Positions 1-8,583 are shown, counted from the first letter of the stretch. The stretch is 64,000 bases of DNA from Pokkaliibacter sp. MBI-7 (GCF_029846635.1 NZ_JARVTG010000001.1:1084501-1148500), one strand, 5' to 3'. Made by a program: numbers and translations. The notes: generated from the letters alone by a model not told the origin.

Positions 1-80
1 ACATCCAATACCTTGATTTCTTTGGCCTTCATATCGGCCAGCAGGTTATCAATCTCGCTGAGTAAAACTGTTGTTTCCAT
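1..80 (-). CDS. rsfS: Ribosomal silencing factor RsfS, N-terminal fragment
   Basis: Only the first 26 codons lie in the window; the rest runs off the left edge. The ATG is at 78-80 and the readable protein begins METTVLLSEIDNLL and continues to KEIKVLDV, which resembles the start of RsfS, where a helical lead-in precedes the conserved (I/V)xxLDV strand. RsfS binds ribosomal protein L14 and blocks subunit joining when nutrients are scarce. The start lies 11 bases after the nadD stop on the same strand, matching the common nadD-rsfS order. The call rests on a short fragment plus context. Confidence 0.7.
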   Translation of the reverse strand, partial: METTVLLSEIDNLLADMKAKEIKVLD

Positions 81-91
81 CTTGCCTCTGA

Positions 92-757
92 TTACATGGG
101 CTCAGCGCCATACAGGCGCTGTTGTTGTAAGTACGACCACACCGCATCCGGCAGCAGAAAGCGTGCCGAGCGCCGCAGACGAATTAGGTTTCTGATATAG
201 GTAGCACTGATGTCCAGTGTCGGCACGGTCAAACGCAGAACCTGCCCATGAGCAGCCAGTGGCACGGCTCCCATATCATGCACTGCACAACCGTGCAGCC
301 ATTCTGCTACTTCACCCTGACTCGGCCATTCCCATCCAGGACGGGCCACGACAATCAAATTGGCCAGTTCAAGCAGCTCCTGCCACCGATGCCAGCAAGG
401 CAGCGACAGCAGCGAATCCATTCCTATCACCCAGCACAGCGAACGTTCATTGCCGACCTGCTGCCGCATCGCTTCCAGCGTCAGTACCGTGTAAGACGGC
501 GTCTGACGCTGCAATTCCTGCTGATCGATTAACAGCTGCGGCTCACCTGCAATGGCCAGTTGCAACATGGCCACCCGCTGATGCTGATCAGCACCAGTGG
601 CCGCCTTATGCACAGGCTGCTGACAGGGTAACAAACGAATTTGGGCTTCGGGCAGCGCGTCGGCCAACTCCATGGCAACGCGCAGGTGACCATTGTGCAC
701 TGGGTCAAACGTCCCTCCCAGCAGCACAATGGCAGACTCAGCGACGGATTTGCCCAT
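92..757 (-). CDS. nadD: Nicotinate-nucleotide adenylyltransferase
   Basis: NadD transfers AMP from ATP to nicotinate mononucleotide, giving deamido-NAD in NAD biosynthesis in the cytoplasm. The 221-residue protein has the nucleotidyltransferase signature GTFDPVHNGH at residues 15-24 and an ISATYIR motif near residue 190, corresponding to the ISSTxIR motif of the family. Length is normal. The gene starts inside the last codons of proA (20-base overlap) and is followed closely by rsfS, so proA-nadD-rsfS probably form one transcription unit with translational coupling between proA and nadD. Confidence 0.95.
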   Translation of the reverse strand: MGKSVAESAIVLLGGTFDPVHNGHLRVAMELADALPEAQIRLLPCQQPVHKAATGADQHQRVAMLQLAIAGEPQLLIDQQELQRQTPSYTVLTLEAMRQQVGNERSLCWVIGMDSLLSLPCWHRWQELLELANLIVVARPGWEWPSQGEVAEWLHGCAVHDMGAVPLAAHGQVLRLTVPTLDISATYIRNLIRLRRSARFLLPDAVWSYLQQQRLYGAEPM

Positions 758-2021
758 CGCCGAGCACGATATATTTCTGGGATGTCAGACCTTCCAGGCC
801 AACCGGGCCACGGGCGTGGATTTTATCGGTGGAGATACCGATTTCAGCTCCCAGCCCATATTCGAAGCCATCAGCAAAACGGGTAGAAGCGTTGACCATG
901 ACTGAGCTGGAATCCACTTCACGCAGGAAACGACGTGCTTTGCTGTAGTTCTCAGTAACAATCGCGTCGGTGTGCTGAGAGCTGTAGGTATTGATGTGAT
1001 CCATCGCCTGATCAAGGCCATCGACGATACGAATGGCCAGCACAGGGGCAAGATACTCAGTGCTCCAGTCTTCCTCCGTGGCCGCCTGTATATCACCAAG
1101 AATGGCACAGGTACGGGAGCATCCCCGCAATTCCACCCCCAGCTCGTGATAGCGCTCAGCCAGCTGAGGCAATACAACGTCAGCAACCATGCCATCTACC
1201 AGCAGGGTCTCCATGGTATTGCAGGTCCCATAACGATGGGTCTTGGCATTGATAGCAATATTGATCGCCTTGGTCAGATCCGCTTCACTATCAATGTAAA
1301 CGTGACAGATACCGTCCAGATGTTTGATCACAGGGACACGCGCTTCGCGACTGATACGTTCAATCAAGCCCTTGCCGCCTCGTGGGACGATGACATCTAC
1401 AAACTCAGGCATGGTGATCAGATAGCCAACCGCCGCACGATCCGTAGTCTCGATGACCTGCACAGCATCCGCTGGCAGCCCTGCAACCTGCAGACCATGA
1501 CGAATACACGCAGCCAGTGCCTGGTTAGAGGCAATAGCTTCTGAACCACCACGCAGAATAGCCGCATTACCAGACTTCAGACACAGACTGGCTGCTTCCA
1601 TGGTGACATTGGGACGGGACTCATAAATGATGCCGATGACACCCAGAGGGACACGCATCTTACCGATCTGAATGCCGGAAGGTCGGTAAGCCATGTCAGA
1701 AATCTCGCCTACGGGATCAGGCAAGGACGCAACCTGACGCAGGCCTTCGATCATGTTATCGATCCGGGCCGGTGTCAGTGCCAGACGGTCAAGCATTGCG
1801 GCATCCAGGCCATTGCTGCGACCACGTTGCAGGTCCTCTTCATTGGCCTGCATCAGCTCATCGCGCTTGCTGGCAACCGCTTCTGCCATGGCCAGAAGAG
1901 CCTTGTTCTTTTGCTCTGTTTCCGCTCGTGCCATCGCACGGGATGCGGTGCGGGCCTGCTGGCCCACAGACTGCATGTAACTTTCCACGCTCAGGGATGA
2001 GCGGTCTTCATTCGCGTTCAT
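738..2021 (-). CDS. proA: Gamma-glutamyl phosphate reductase
   Basis: ProA reduces gamma-glutamyl phosphate to glutamate-5-semialdehyde with NADPH, the second step of proline synthesis. The protein is an aldehyde-dehydrogenase-superfamily member with the catalytic cysteine in THRYGTCNTMETLL and an NVTMEAASLCLKSGNA segment typical of the family. I place the start at the ATG at 2021 because a GAGGAA ribosome binding site lies nine bases upstream and this gives 427 residues, close to the Pseudomonas length. The reading frame is open to a TTG at 2063. It heads a minus-strand run with nadD and rsfS. Confidence 0.95.
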   Translation of the reverse strand: MNANEDRSSLSVESYMQSVGQQARTASRAMARAETEQKNKALLAMAEAVASKRDELMQANEEDLQRGRSNGLDAAMLDRLALTPARIDNMIEGLRQVASLPDPVGEISDMAYRPSGIQIGKMRVPLGVIGIIYESRPNVTMEAASLCLKSGNAAILRGGSEAIASNQALAACIRHGLQVAGLPADAVQVIETTDRAAVGYLITMPEFVDVIVPRGGKGLIERISREARVPVIKHLDGICHVYIDSEADLTKAINIAINAKTHRYGTCNTMETLLVDGMVADVVLPQLAERYHELGVELRGCSRTCAILGDIQAATEEDWSTEYLAPVLAIRIVDGLDQAMDHINTYSSQHTDAIVTENYSKARRFLREVDSSSVMVNASTRFADGFEYGLGAEIGISTDKIHARGPVGLEGLTSQKYIVLGDGQIRR

Positions 2022-2222
2022 GGAACGGCATTCCTCGGCTGACAAAGTGACGTATTGAGCCAATCACCTTACTGATGATGACACTCAACTCGTCCGGCAT
2101 TCAGACAGGGATACCCGCCCTGTCCTCAAGAATCGGCCATTATAGCCTGAGGACAACTCACTCTCCATCCGTCATGATGTTACTAAAGCACTCTGGACTG
2201 CTCCGAACAGCTCCCTCAGTGC

Positions 2223-2810
2223 TCAACACTCCATGTCATGATCCAGCCAGCCATGTATCAGTGCCAGTCGCTGGGTTGCCGATTCAGCCTGCAGCAACTG
2301 CAGCTGGCAGACTGGCGGCAACGGCAGGCAGCTTCCCAGCTTCCAGCTCAGGACATTGGCATTAGGTAACTGCTGACATCGCACCGGACTGTCGCGGGCA
2401 ATGAGTGGGTGAGTACACATGGCTTCAAACAACTCGATAAGACAGCCGTGATCAACCCCCAGGGGTTCCTCTGCCTCAGGCCACCGTTCCACTTCCCCTC
2501 TCCAGAGGCCGTCAGCCTCCTGCCAGCGTCTGCCGATATTGACACGCTCCAGACCATGCACCTCCAGCTCCAGCAAACCGTCGGCCTGCTTATGGAAGTC
2601 ATCGACCCTGACCAGACAACCTACCTGAGCGAACTGCTGCTCATCAGGACTCCCTTCTGCACCATCCAGCAACGGGGTAATGACAAAACACTGCTGCTGT
2701 TTCATCACTTCGCAGGTCATCCGCAGATAACGCTGCTCAAAAACGCGCAGACTCAGGTTGGCGTAAGGGAAAGCCGTCATTCTCAATGGAAATATTGGAA
2801 AAATATCCAT
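2223..2810 (-). CDS. LON N-terminal-domain protein (no protease domain)
   Basis: This 195-residue protein matches the LON substrate-binding (N-terminal) domain family: it begins MDIFPIFPLRMTAFPYANLSLRVFE and continues into RYLRM, the typical PLFPLxxVLFPGxxLPLxIFExRY pattern. No AAA ATPase or serine protease domain follows, so it is a standalone member, as found in many Pseudomonas genomes. Its biochemical role is not established. It lies 33 bases after ubiX on the same strand and may be the last gene of an mpl-ubiX-LON-domain unit. Confidence 0.88.
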   Translation of the reverse strand: MDIFPIFPLRMTAFPYANLSLRVFEQRYLRMTCEVMKQQQCFVITPLLDGAEGSPDEQQFAQVGCLVRVDDFHKQADGLLELEVHGLERVNIGRRWQEADGLWRGEVERWPEAEEPLGVDHGCLIELFEAMCTHPLIARDSPVRCQQLPNANVLSWKLGSCLPLPPVCQLQLLQAESATQRLALIHGWLDHDMEC

Positions 2811-2843
2811 AGCTCAGCACTTCACTTCCTGATCGCTATGCCA

Positions 2844-3509
2844 TCATTCATGGGGCTCATGTTGGGATTCTTCCAGTTCATCAGGATGTAAAGCTGCTCC
2901 CCAGCTCGGCATCAGCTGCTGCGGAATACCTAACTGGTTGAGAATGCGAGCCACGATAAAGTCGATAAGGTCATTGATAGACTGTGGGCGGTGATAGAAA
3001 CCAGGGCTGGCAGGCAATATAACCGCCCCCATGCGCGTCAGCTTGAGCATATGTTCAAGATGGATTTCAGAGTATGGGCTTTCTCGCGGCACCAGAATAA
3101 GTTGGCGACGCTCTTTCAGTGCCACATCAGCCGCCCGCTCAATCAGGTTATTGCTGGCGCCGCAGGCGATCGCAGACAGCGTACCCGTGCTGCAAGGGCA
3201 TACCACCATGGCACTGGGCGCCCCAGAGCCGGAAGCCACCGGCGCCATCCATTGCTCACGGGAGAAGACACGAATCTGCCCTGGCTTGGCACTGAGACGC
3301 GAGGTCAGATAGTTTTCCAGCGCTGCACTCTGCCCCGACAACGACCAGTCGGTTTCCGTCGCGGCAACCACCTGAGCAGCCTTGGAAACCATGACAAACA
3401 CTTGCTTATCCGCTGCTACAAGGCACTCCAGCAAGCGCAGCCCATACTGCAATCCCGAAGCCCCTGTCATGGCCAGGGTGACAATGGAGGGGTTTGGCTG
3501 CCACATCAT
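2844..3509 (-). CDS. ubiX: Flavin prenyltransferase UbiX
   Basis: UbiX joins dimethylallyl phosphate to FMN to make prenylated FMN, the cofactor of the UbiD decarboxylase in ubiquinone synthesis. The protein shows the flavoprotein signature MTGASGLQYGLRLLECL near the N-terminus, CPCSTGTLSAIACG in the middle, and the conserved RESPYSEIHLEHMLKL and PASPGFYHRP segments. I choose the ATG at 3509 because AGGAG sits five bases upstream. This ATG overlaps the mpl stop as TAATG, indicating translational coupling. Length is 221 residues, normal for the family. Confidence 0.94.
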   Translation of the reverse strand: MMWQPNPSIVTLAMTGASGLQYGLRLLECLVAADKQVFVMVSKAAQVVAATETDWSLSGQSAALENYLTSRLSAKPGQIRVFSREQWMAPVASGSGAPSAMVVCPCSTGTLSAIACGASNNLIERAADVALKERRQLILVPRESPYSEIHLEHMLKLTRMGAVILPASPGFYHRPQSINDLIDFIVARILNQLGIPQQLMPSWGAALHPDELEESQHEPHE

Positions 3510-4990
3510 TAACACTCCTGTCCGGCGAAGCGCTGCTGCAATGCCAGCAGGAGCTTGCCGTGAACCCCGCCAAATCCGCCGTTGCTCATGATAACAACAT
3601 GACTACCGGGAGTTGCCTCAGCGGCAACCCGCTCAACCAAGGCAGAAATATCCTGCAGAAGGTAAGCCGCATTCGGGCATGCGGCCACCACGTCATCCAG
3701 TTGCCAGTCCAATCCTTCAGGCTGGTACCAATAAACTGCATCGGCTGTGCTGACTGACGCAGGCAAGCTTGCCTTGTGCACCCCCATACGCATGGTATTG
3801 GAGCGAGGCTCAATCAGCACCAGCAATGGCGCCTCACCGATACGCTGGCGCAACCCCTGCAAGGTTGTCGCAATGGCCGTAGGATGATGGGCAAAATCGT
3901 CATAAACCGTTACACCACCGGGTGTCCCCAGCACTTCCATTCGCCGCTTGGGCGTTTGAAACTCTGCCAGCGCCAGCAAAGCCTGTTGCGGCAACACCCC
4001 TACATGGTGCGCCGCAGCCACGGCGTTGAGCGCGTTACTGACACTATGATCACCTGTGAGCGACCACTGCACTTCTCCCACATCCTGCCTGTGATGCCAG
4101 ACCCGAAAATGGCTGCCATCAGCACTCAGTTTATCCGCTCGCCAGACGGCGCTACTCTGCGGGTCGGTAGCCATCGTCGTGGCAGCCTGCTCACTCCAGC
4201 ACCCCATGGTCAGCACCCGTTGCAGGGCCTCATCTTCAGCAGGAAAAATCAGTCGCCCAGATGCTGGCACCGTACGTAGCAGATGATGAAACTGGCGCTG
4301 GATCGCCTCAAGATCAGGAAAGATATCAGCATGATCATATTCGAGGTTATTCATGATCAAGGTACGGGGACGGTAGTGGACAAACTTGGAACGCTTGTCG
4401 AAGAAAGCACTGTCGTACTCATCAGCCTCAATAACAAAGAAAGGAGTATCACCCAGACGCGCTGACTGACTGAAATTACGCGGCACACCGCCGATAAGAA
4501 AGCCCGGCGCCATGCCTGCATGCTCAAGAATCCAGGCCAGCATAGACGCCGTGGTAGTTTTACCGTGGGTACCTGAAACGGCCAGCACCCAGCGCTCCGG
4601 TAACACGTGCTCAGCCAGCCACTGAGGGCCGGAAATGTAGGGAATACCCAAGTCCAGCACTGCTTCTACCGCAGGATTACCCCGGGATAACGCATTGCCA
4701 ATGATCACCAGATCCGGCCTTGGCTGCAGATGCTCTACTCTATAGCCCTGACTGAGAGCAATGCCTGCGGCTTCAAGCTGGGTGCTCATGGGCGGGTAAA
4801 CATTGGCATCACTGCCAGAGACCCGGTAGCCAAGTTCTTTGGCAAGCACCGCGAGGCTCCCCATAAAGGTGCCACAGATACCGAGAATATGGATATGCAA
4901 GGGTGTACTGGCTTGCCCGACGCCAGGCGCAGCAGAAGTGCTCATAACTGGTTGATCAACTTCGGGATGAGCGGAAAGCTGCTCCGACAT
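3509..4990 (-). CDS. mpl: UDP-MurNAc:L-alanyl-gamma-D-glutamyl-meso-DAP ligase
   Basis: Mpl reattaches the murein tripeptide released during wall turnover to UDP-N-acetylmuramic acid, recycling peptidoglycan in the cytoplasm. The Mur-ligase features are clear: HIHILGICGTFMGSLAVLAK at the start of the Rossmann domain, the ATP-binding P-loop SGTHGKTTTASML, the DEYDSAFFDKRSKFVHYRPR block, and YDDFAHHPTAI in the C-terminal domain. About 30 polar residues precede the first conserved strand, so a later start is possible. It is divergent from fbp and is the first gene of the mpl-ubiX-LON-domain run. Confidence 0.95.
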   Translation of the reverse strand: MSEQLSAHPEVDQPVMSTSAAPGVGQASTPLHIHILGICGTFMGSLAVLAKELGYRVSGSDANVYPPMSTQLEAAGIALSQGYRVEHLQPRPDLVIIGNALSRGNPAVEAVLDLGIPYISGPQWLAEHVLPERWVLAVSGTHGKTTTASMLAWILEHAGMAPGFLIGGVPRNFSQSARLGDTPFFVIEADEYDSAFFDKRSKFVHYRPRTLIMNNLEYDHADIFPDLEAIQRQFHHLLRTVPASGRLIFPAEDEALQRVLTMGCWSEQAATTMATDPQSSAVWRADKLSADGSHFRVWHHRQDVGEVQWSLTGDHSVSNALNAVAAAHHVGVLPQQALLALAEFQTPKRRMEVLGTPGGVTVYDDFAHHPTAIATTLQGLRQRIGEAPLLVLIEPRSNTMRMGVHKASLPASVSTADAVYWYQPEGLDWQLDDVVAACPNAAYLLQDISALVERVAAEATPGSHVVIMSNGGFGGVHGKLLLALQQRFAGQEC

Positions 4991-5107
4991 AGAAAGCGTC
5001 CTTGGGATTACATGAAAATTGCATGTTAATAACGTATGATAGTGCGCCCATCAAGACCGCACTCGAACACATACTGCCTCACTCAGGACACACAGGGAAT
5101 AAATTGC

Positions 5108-6100
5108 ATGAAAAGGCTGCATCAGTTTCTGCGCGAACAACATACCTCCCCGGAGTTGATAGAGCTGATCGATACGCTCCTGGTGGCCTGTAAAGAAGTC
5201 GCCTACCTGCTGAAACAGGGTGCACTGGCCGGCATTCTGGGCTCTGCCGGGGCAGAAAACATTCAGGGAGAGACGCAGAAGAAGCTGGATGTACTATCCA
5301 ACGATCTGCTGAAAAAGACCTTACTATCATGCAATCTGGTCAAGGGTATCGCCTCGGAAGAAGAGGACTTTCCCGTTGCAGGCAATCCCAACGGTAAATA
5401 TCTGGTAACCTTTGACCCGCTGGATGGCTCTTCCAACATCGACGTCAACGTATCTGTTGGTACCATTTTTTCCATTCTGCAGGCACCCACTGACCTGGCT
5501 GGCGATGACGAGAGCGCCTTCCTGCAGCAAGGCAGCAAACAAGTTGCCGCTGGCTACGTACTCTATGGCCCCTCCAACATCCTGGTCATGACCACTGGCA
5601 AGGGCACCCATATGTTTACCCTGGCCAATACCGGCGATTTTTTCCTGACCCGCGAACTGGTTCAGGTACCGGTTACGACCAAGGAATTTGCCATCAACAT
5701 GTCCAACCAGCGCTTCTGGGAACATGCGATGCAGAGCTATGTAGATGACATGCTCAAAGGCGAAGAAGGCCCTCTGGCCAAACGCTACAACATGCGCTGG
5801 GTTGCCTCCATGGTTGCAGAAGTGCACCGCATCCTGACACGCGGCGGTATCTTCATGTACCCCTACGATTACCGTGAACCGAAGAAACCCGGCAAGCTGC
5901 GACTGATGTATGAAGGCAACCCCATGAGTTTCCTGATTGAACAGGCAGGTGGGCTGAGCACCAACGCCTATACCCATATCATGGGCATCCAGCCTAAAGG
6001 GATTCACGAGCGCGTTGCTGTTGTGCTCGGCTCAAAAGATGAAGTAAACATCGCTCTGGACTATCACCGCCGTCTGGCTGGCAGCCAGCAGGGCGACTAA
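5108..6100 (+). CDS. fbp: Class I fructose-1,6-bisphosphatase
   Basis: This enzyme removes the 1-phosphate of fructose 1,6-bisphosphate, the committed step of gluconeogenesis. The 330-residue product has the class I metal and substrate motifs: EEDFP near residue 95, FDPLDGSSNIDVNVSVGTIF (the Asp-containing metal site) and YPYDYREPKKPGKLRLMYE-GNPMSFLIEQAGG. The open frame extends upstream to 5036, but the conserved family begins at MKRLHQFLREQ, so I use the ATG at 5108. Its native terminator, just downstream, has been split by an insertion sequence. Confidence 0.95.
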   Translation: MKRLHQFLREQHTSPELIELIDTLLVACKEVAYLLKQGALAGILGSAGAENIQGETQKKLDVLSNDLLKKTLLSCNLVKGIASEEEDFPVAGNPNGKYLVTFDPLDGSSNIDVNVSVGTIFSILQAPTDLAGDDESAFLQQGSKQVAAGYVLYGPSNILVMTTGKGTHMFTLANTGDFFLTRELVQVPVTTKEFAINMSNQRFWEHAMQSYVDDMLKGEEGPLAKRYNMRWVASMVAEVHRILTRGGIFMYPYDYREPKKPGKLRLMYEGNPMSFLIEQAGGLSTNAYTHIMGIQPKGIHERVAVVLGSKDEVNIALDYHRRLAGSQQGD

Positions 6101-6113
6101 GCGGAAGTGCAGT

Positions 6114-6129
6114 AGTAAATAAGGGAGCC
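6114..6129 (+). terminator. Left arm of the fbp terminator, split by the IS
   Basis: These 16 bases are the exact reverse complement of 7568-7583. Without the IS and one copy of its target duplication they would form a perfect 16-bp stem with a two-base AA loop, followed by CTTTATG, fourteen bases after the fbp stop codon. The insertion has moved the right arm 1.4 kb away. Confidence 0.85.
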
Positions 6130-6135
6130 AAGGCT
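6126..6135. repeat. IS target site duplication, left copy
   Basis: AGCCAAGGCT directly precedes the left inverted repeat and is repeated exactly at 7562-7571. The 10-base duplication is palindromic around AA and covers the apex of the ancestral terminator hairpin. Confidence 0.93.
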
Positions 6136-6154
6136 TAATGCCAGTCAGTTAAGC
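6136..6154. repeat. IS left terminal inverted repeat (IRL)
   Basis: Nineteen bases, TAATGCCAGTCAGTTAAGC, exactly complementary to the right end at 7543-7561. The transposase stop codon (6145-6147 on the minus strand) lies inside this repeat. Confidence 0.93.
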
Positions 6155-6168
6155 TGACTGGCATTTTT
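6137..6168 (+). terminator. Terminator-like hairpin at the IS left end
   Basis: AATGCCAGTCAG at 6137-6148 pairs with CTGACTGGCATT at 6154-6165 around a TTAAG loop, giving a 12-bp stem followed by TTT on the plus strand. It would stop plus-strand transcripts coming from fbp, in effect replacing the terminator that the insertion destroyed, and would also keep antisense transcription out of the transposase gene. Confidence 0.7.
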
Positions 6169-7476
6169 ATTTCTGGTCGGATACTTGGACGGCTTGGGCT
6201 TGACCACCCGCGGGTAACTGCGCTCCTCACGTCGATGAGGCAGGACGTAGTGCATGGCCGAAGCCTGTAGTTCAGCCAGGTAGCGAGGGATGTTGCCTGG
6301 ATGATTCAAAGAGACCCCGTTCAAGAAGCCCAGGATCGCCCAGGTGCAGGCGGTGAAACTCATTTCGCAGGGGGAGATGCCAGGGCAGTGGCGACTCATT
6401 TCCAGCATTTGATAACGCAGCAGATTGTACCCCAGCAGTACGCCCCACAGCTCTTGTTCAATCATCTCCGGCGTTTTACTGCGCAGTGTGTAGTGACCCG
6501 CGAGCATGCCTTGCTTCATTTCTCGATAGCCCAATTCGATTTCCCAACGCTGGCTGTACAGATCCACGATGTCATCTGGCGGAAAGCGCAGAGGATCGAT
6601 CATCGAAGTCAGTACTTGCCGGACTTTGCCCTTGATGGTCTTGCTTAATAACCTGGCCTGTAGCGTGTCGGGCAGCTCGGGCCATTGCTTACGCGCCTGC
6701 GGCGAGGTCTTCAGCGAGACGATGGCATCCTGGCGCCCCAGCTTGTATAGCACCTCATATTGAGCATCCTTGCGCAGCGGCAGTAGCCAATGGCGCTGAG
6801 TGCCTGTTTGTTGCCAGCGATGAAGAAGCCCCAGCGAATAGAAGCCACGGTCGAACAAGGTCAGCGAGTGATCGGGTGTGCTGTCGATCAGTTGTTCGGC
6901 CAGCTTCATCTCGTTGCTGTGATAACCGGCAAAAGCACTGCTCACCAGCATGTGACTGGTCAGTTCCATCTGGCAGACCATGCGCACTTGGGGATAGCCG
7001 GTATCGCCATGCTGATTACTGGCGCTGCCATAGTGCTTGCGGTTGTCGTCCGTATCCGCTGTGCGCCAGACCACGCCATCGACACTGAGCAGGCGCAAAC
7101 CCGCCCAGGTGGGGTGATTGGCGCTGGCATGCCAGCGTTGTTGCGTCAGGGAAAAGACTTCTCGCACCGCCGCACTGCCCAGGCGCTGCCGACCTTGCAC
7201 GATGGCACTGGGTGCCACCAGTGGCCTCTGCCCAGGCAGCATGATGTCCATACGACTCGCAGCATCCCAGGCCGACATCCGGCGAAACAACGCCATGGCG
7301 ATCACGCACCAGATCATGGACTCAAGAGGGAGGCGTCGCTTACGTATGGTCGCCACTCCCGCCGTTTCCAGTGCGGTGCTGACCAGGTCTGGATCAAGCA
7401 GCGCCCCCAGTTCATCAAGGGCGTGAGTAGTAGAAGCGGCTTCGTGAGTCAGTGCCAAGGCGCGGGACAGTCGCAT
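6145..7476 (-). CDS. IS4-family DDE transposase
   Basis: The 443-residue protein (from the ATG at 7476) has the three acidic residues of the DDE catalytic triad: D133 in LLSVDGVVWR, D209 in LTLFDRGFYS, and E314 in YSQRWEIELGYREMK. The last follows exactly the Y-(2)-R-(3)-E-(6)-K signature of IS4-family transposases. The frame is open upstream to an ATG at 7503, but that codon lies in the stem of a hairpin whose U-tract ends just before 7476, so I prefer the later start. The C-terminus runs into the left inverted repeat. The gene looks intact and potentially active. Confidence 0.94.
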   Translation of the reverse strand: MRLSRALALTHEAASTTHALDELGALLDPDLVSTALETAGVATIRKRRLPLESMIWCVIAMALFRRMSAWDAASRMDIMLPGQRPLVAPSAIVQGRQRLGSAAVREVFSLTQQRWHASANHPTWAGLRLLSVDGVVWRTADTDDNRKHYGSASNQHGDTGYPQVRMVCQMELTSHMLVSSAFAGYHSNEMKLAEQLIDSTPDHSLTLFDRGFYSLGLLHRWQQTGTQRHWLLPLRKDAQYEVLYKLGRQDAIVSLKTSPQARKQWPELPDTLQARLLSKTIKGKVRQVLTSMIDPLRFPPDDIVDLYSQRWEIELGYREMKQGMLAGHYTLRSKTPEMIEQELWGVLLGYNLLRYQMLEMSRHCPGISPCEMSFTACTWAILGFLNGVSLNHPGNIPRYLAELQASAMHYVLPHRREERSYPRVVKPKPSKYPTRNKNASQLN

Positions 7477-7511
7477 AAAAAATCCGATGCTCAAAACAAG
7501 CATCGGATTTT
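7477..7511 (-). terminator. Hairpin just upstream of the transposase start
   Basis: On the minus strand a 12-bp stem (7500-7511 with 7479-7490, nine-base loop) is followed by a run of T ending directly before the ATG at 7476. This is a classic intrinsic terminator placed to stop transcripts entering from outside the element, which would limit transposase production from neighbouring promoters. Confidence 0.75.
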
Positions 7512-7542
7512 CGTTTCAGGGCGCAAAAGGTCAAGCTGTTGG

Positions 7543-7561
7543 GCTTAACTGACTGGCATTA
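7543..7561. repeat. IS right terminal inverted repeat (IRR)
   Basis: Exact 19-base complement of the left end at 6136-6154. Confidence 0.93.
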
Positions 7562-7571
7562 AGCCAAGGCT
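7562..7571. repeat. IS target site duplication, right copy
   Basis: AGCCAAGGCT, identical to 6126-6135. Confidence 0.93.
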
Positions 7572-7583
7572 CCCTTATTTACT
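7568..7583 (+). terminator. Right arm of the fbp terminator, displaced by the IS
   Basis: Exact complement of 6114-6129. See the left-arm entry; together they reconstruct the uninterrupted hairpin. Confidence 0.85.
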
Positions 7584-7651
7584 CTTTATGACGTGTTAAC
7601 AATCCGTCCCACTGAGACGGACAACGCCTTTCCACTGAAGCTGGTAAAGCC

Positions 7652-8398
7652 TCAAAGATCATAGGGAGCGGCCTGCGGCAGACCGTCCCCCTGCTCTTCT
7701 TTCTGCAGTGCCTGCAGCAGCGGATTGCTCTGATCTACCACATCGCGTAATCGCTGCAATGCCTCCATCACTCGTCTTGACTGCTCACGCAGCATGGCAT
7801 CCGGATTTCGCCAGCGGCTCAGTTCACGCTGCGCCTGATGAAAACAGTTCAATGCCTGATCCAGCTTGCTGTCATGCTCAAGATGAGTCGCAACCTGCAT
7901 CAGGGTACATACCCGCATTTTTGACGTGAGCTGAATCAGACTGCGCTTGAGCGGGATCAACTCCTCCCGGCTGGCCCCAACCTGGCCACTGACAGCAATC
8001 AGGGCTTTCAGACCAAGCTGAAAACGCTGCGAATAAAACTCCACTTCCCGCAACGAGTGTTTAGCCAGCAGCAACCACTCGTCCTTTTCCAGCACCTCCA
8101 TGTTGATAACATCTACGGCTTCACGCTCCATGGCATCAGTCAACTGGCCGTACTGGCGCAATGCCTGGGTTAGACGCTGCAAAGCCTGACGATAGGGCTC
8201 AATAACTCGCCGATCAGCCGTACAGTCATGCAAGGCATCCAGAGCATCCACTAACAAGGGGTGATATTTCAGATAAAAACGCAACGTCGCCTCACGTGCC
8301 AGCATCTGTCGCCGATGGCGTAACCAGCACGACAAAATAAAGGCAACAGCACATACCACCAGGGTGATAAGAACGATCGTTTTTAACCAAACCGGCAT
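7652..8398 (-). CDS. Single-pass membrane protein with helical cytoplasmic region, unknown
   Basis: I do not recognise this gene. From the ATG at 8398 it encodes 248 residues: a hydrophobic segment at about residues 4-26 (WLKTIVLITLVVCAVAFILSC), then a basic stretch (RHRRQ) and a long, Leu/Arg/Glu-rich, mostly alpha-helical region with coiled-coil character. The frame is open to 8569, but that stretch overlaps the ppa upstream region, so the later start, directly before the membrane anchor, is more likely. It is divergent from ppa. No enzymatic motif is visible. Confidence 0.7.
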   Translation of the reverse strand: MPVWLKTIVLITLVVCAVAFILSCWLRHRRQMLAREATLRFYLKYHPLLVDALDALHDCTADRRVIEPYRQALQRLTQALRQYGQLTDAMEREAVDVINMEVLEKDEWLLLAKHSLREVEFYSQRFQLGLKALIAVSGQVGASREELIPLKRSLIQLTSKMRVCTLMQVATHLEHDSKLDQALNCFHQAQRELSRWRNPDAMLREQSRRVMEALQRLRDVVDQSNPLLQALQKEEQGDGLPQAAPYDL

Positions 8399-8583
8399 GG
8401 CAAAATGCTCAACAACTTCAGGCCTGGACGAGAAAAGGCAGGAAAACAGGGGCATACAGCAATAACAAAGCCAGAGGTCGTATTGGTCTTCCCGCCACGG
8501 CCTTTTATAATCACTGCCCACCCAGTTTCTGTAAATGTTTTTGTACAGGGTTAAAAACCCGCTAACCACAGAAGGCTACATCC

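Larger units (their letters stand above)
6136..7561 (-). mobile_element. Complete IS4-family insertion sequence, 1,426 bp
   Basis: The element is bounded by perfect 19-bp inverted repeats (TAATGCCAGTCAGTTAAGC at 6136-6154 and its complement at 7543-7561) and flanked by identical 10-base direct repeats. It carries one intact DDE transposase gene on the minus strand. Perfect ends, a perfect target duplication and an undamaged reading frame imply a recent insertion. It sits between fbp and a membrane-protein gene, in intergenic DNA, and interrupts no coding sequence. The IS name cannot be given without a database comparison. Confidence 0.95.

Noticed and set aside
217..948. 243-codon plus-strand frame
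   Set aside because: Antisense shadow of nadD and proA, both strongly supported.
5327..6007. 226-codon minus-strand frame
   Set aside because: Antisense to fbp, no recognisable domain.
6790..7548. 252-codon plus-strand frame inside the IS
   Set aside because: Opposite strand of a transposase with an intact DDE triad; extends into the terminal repeat region.
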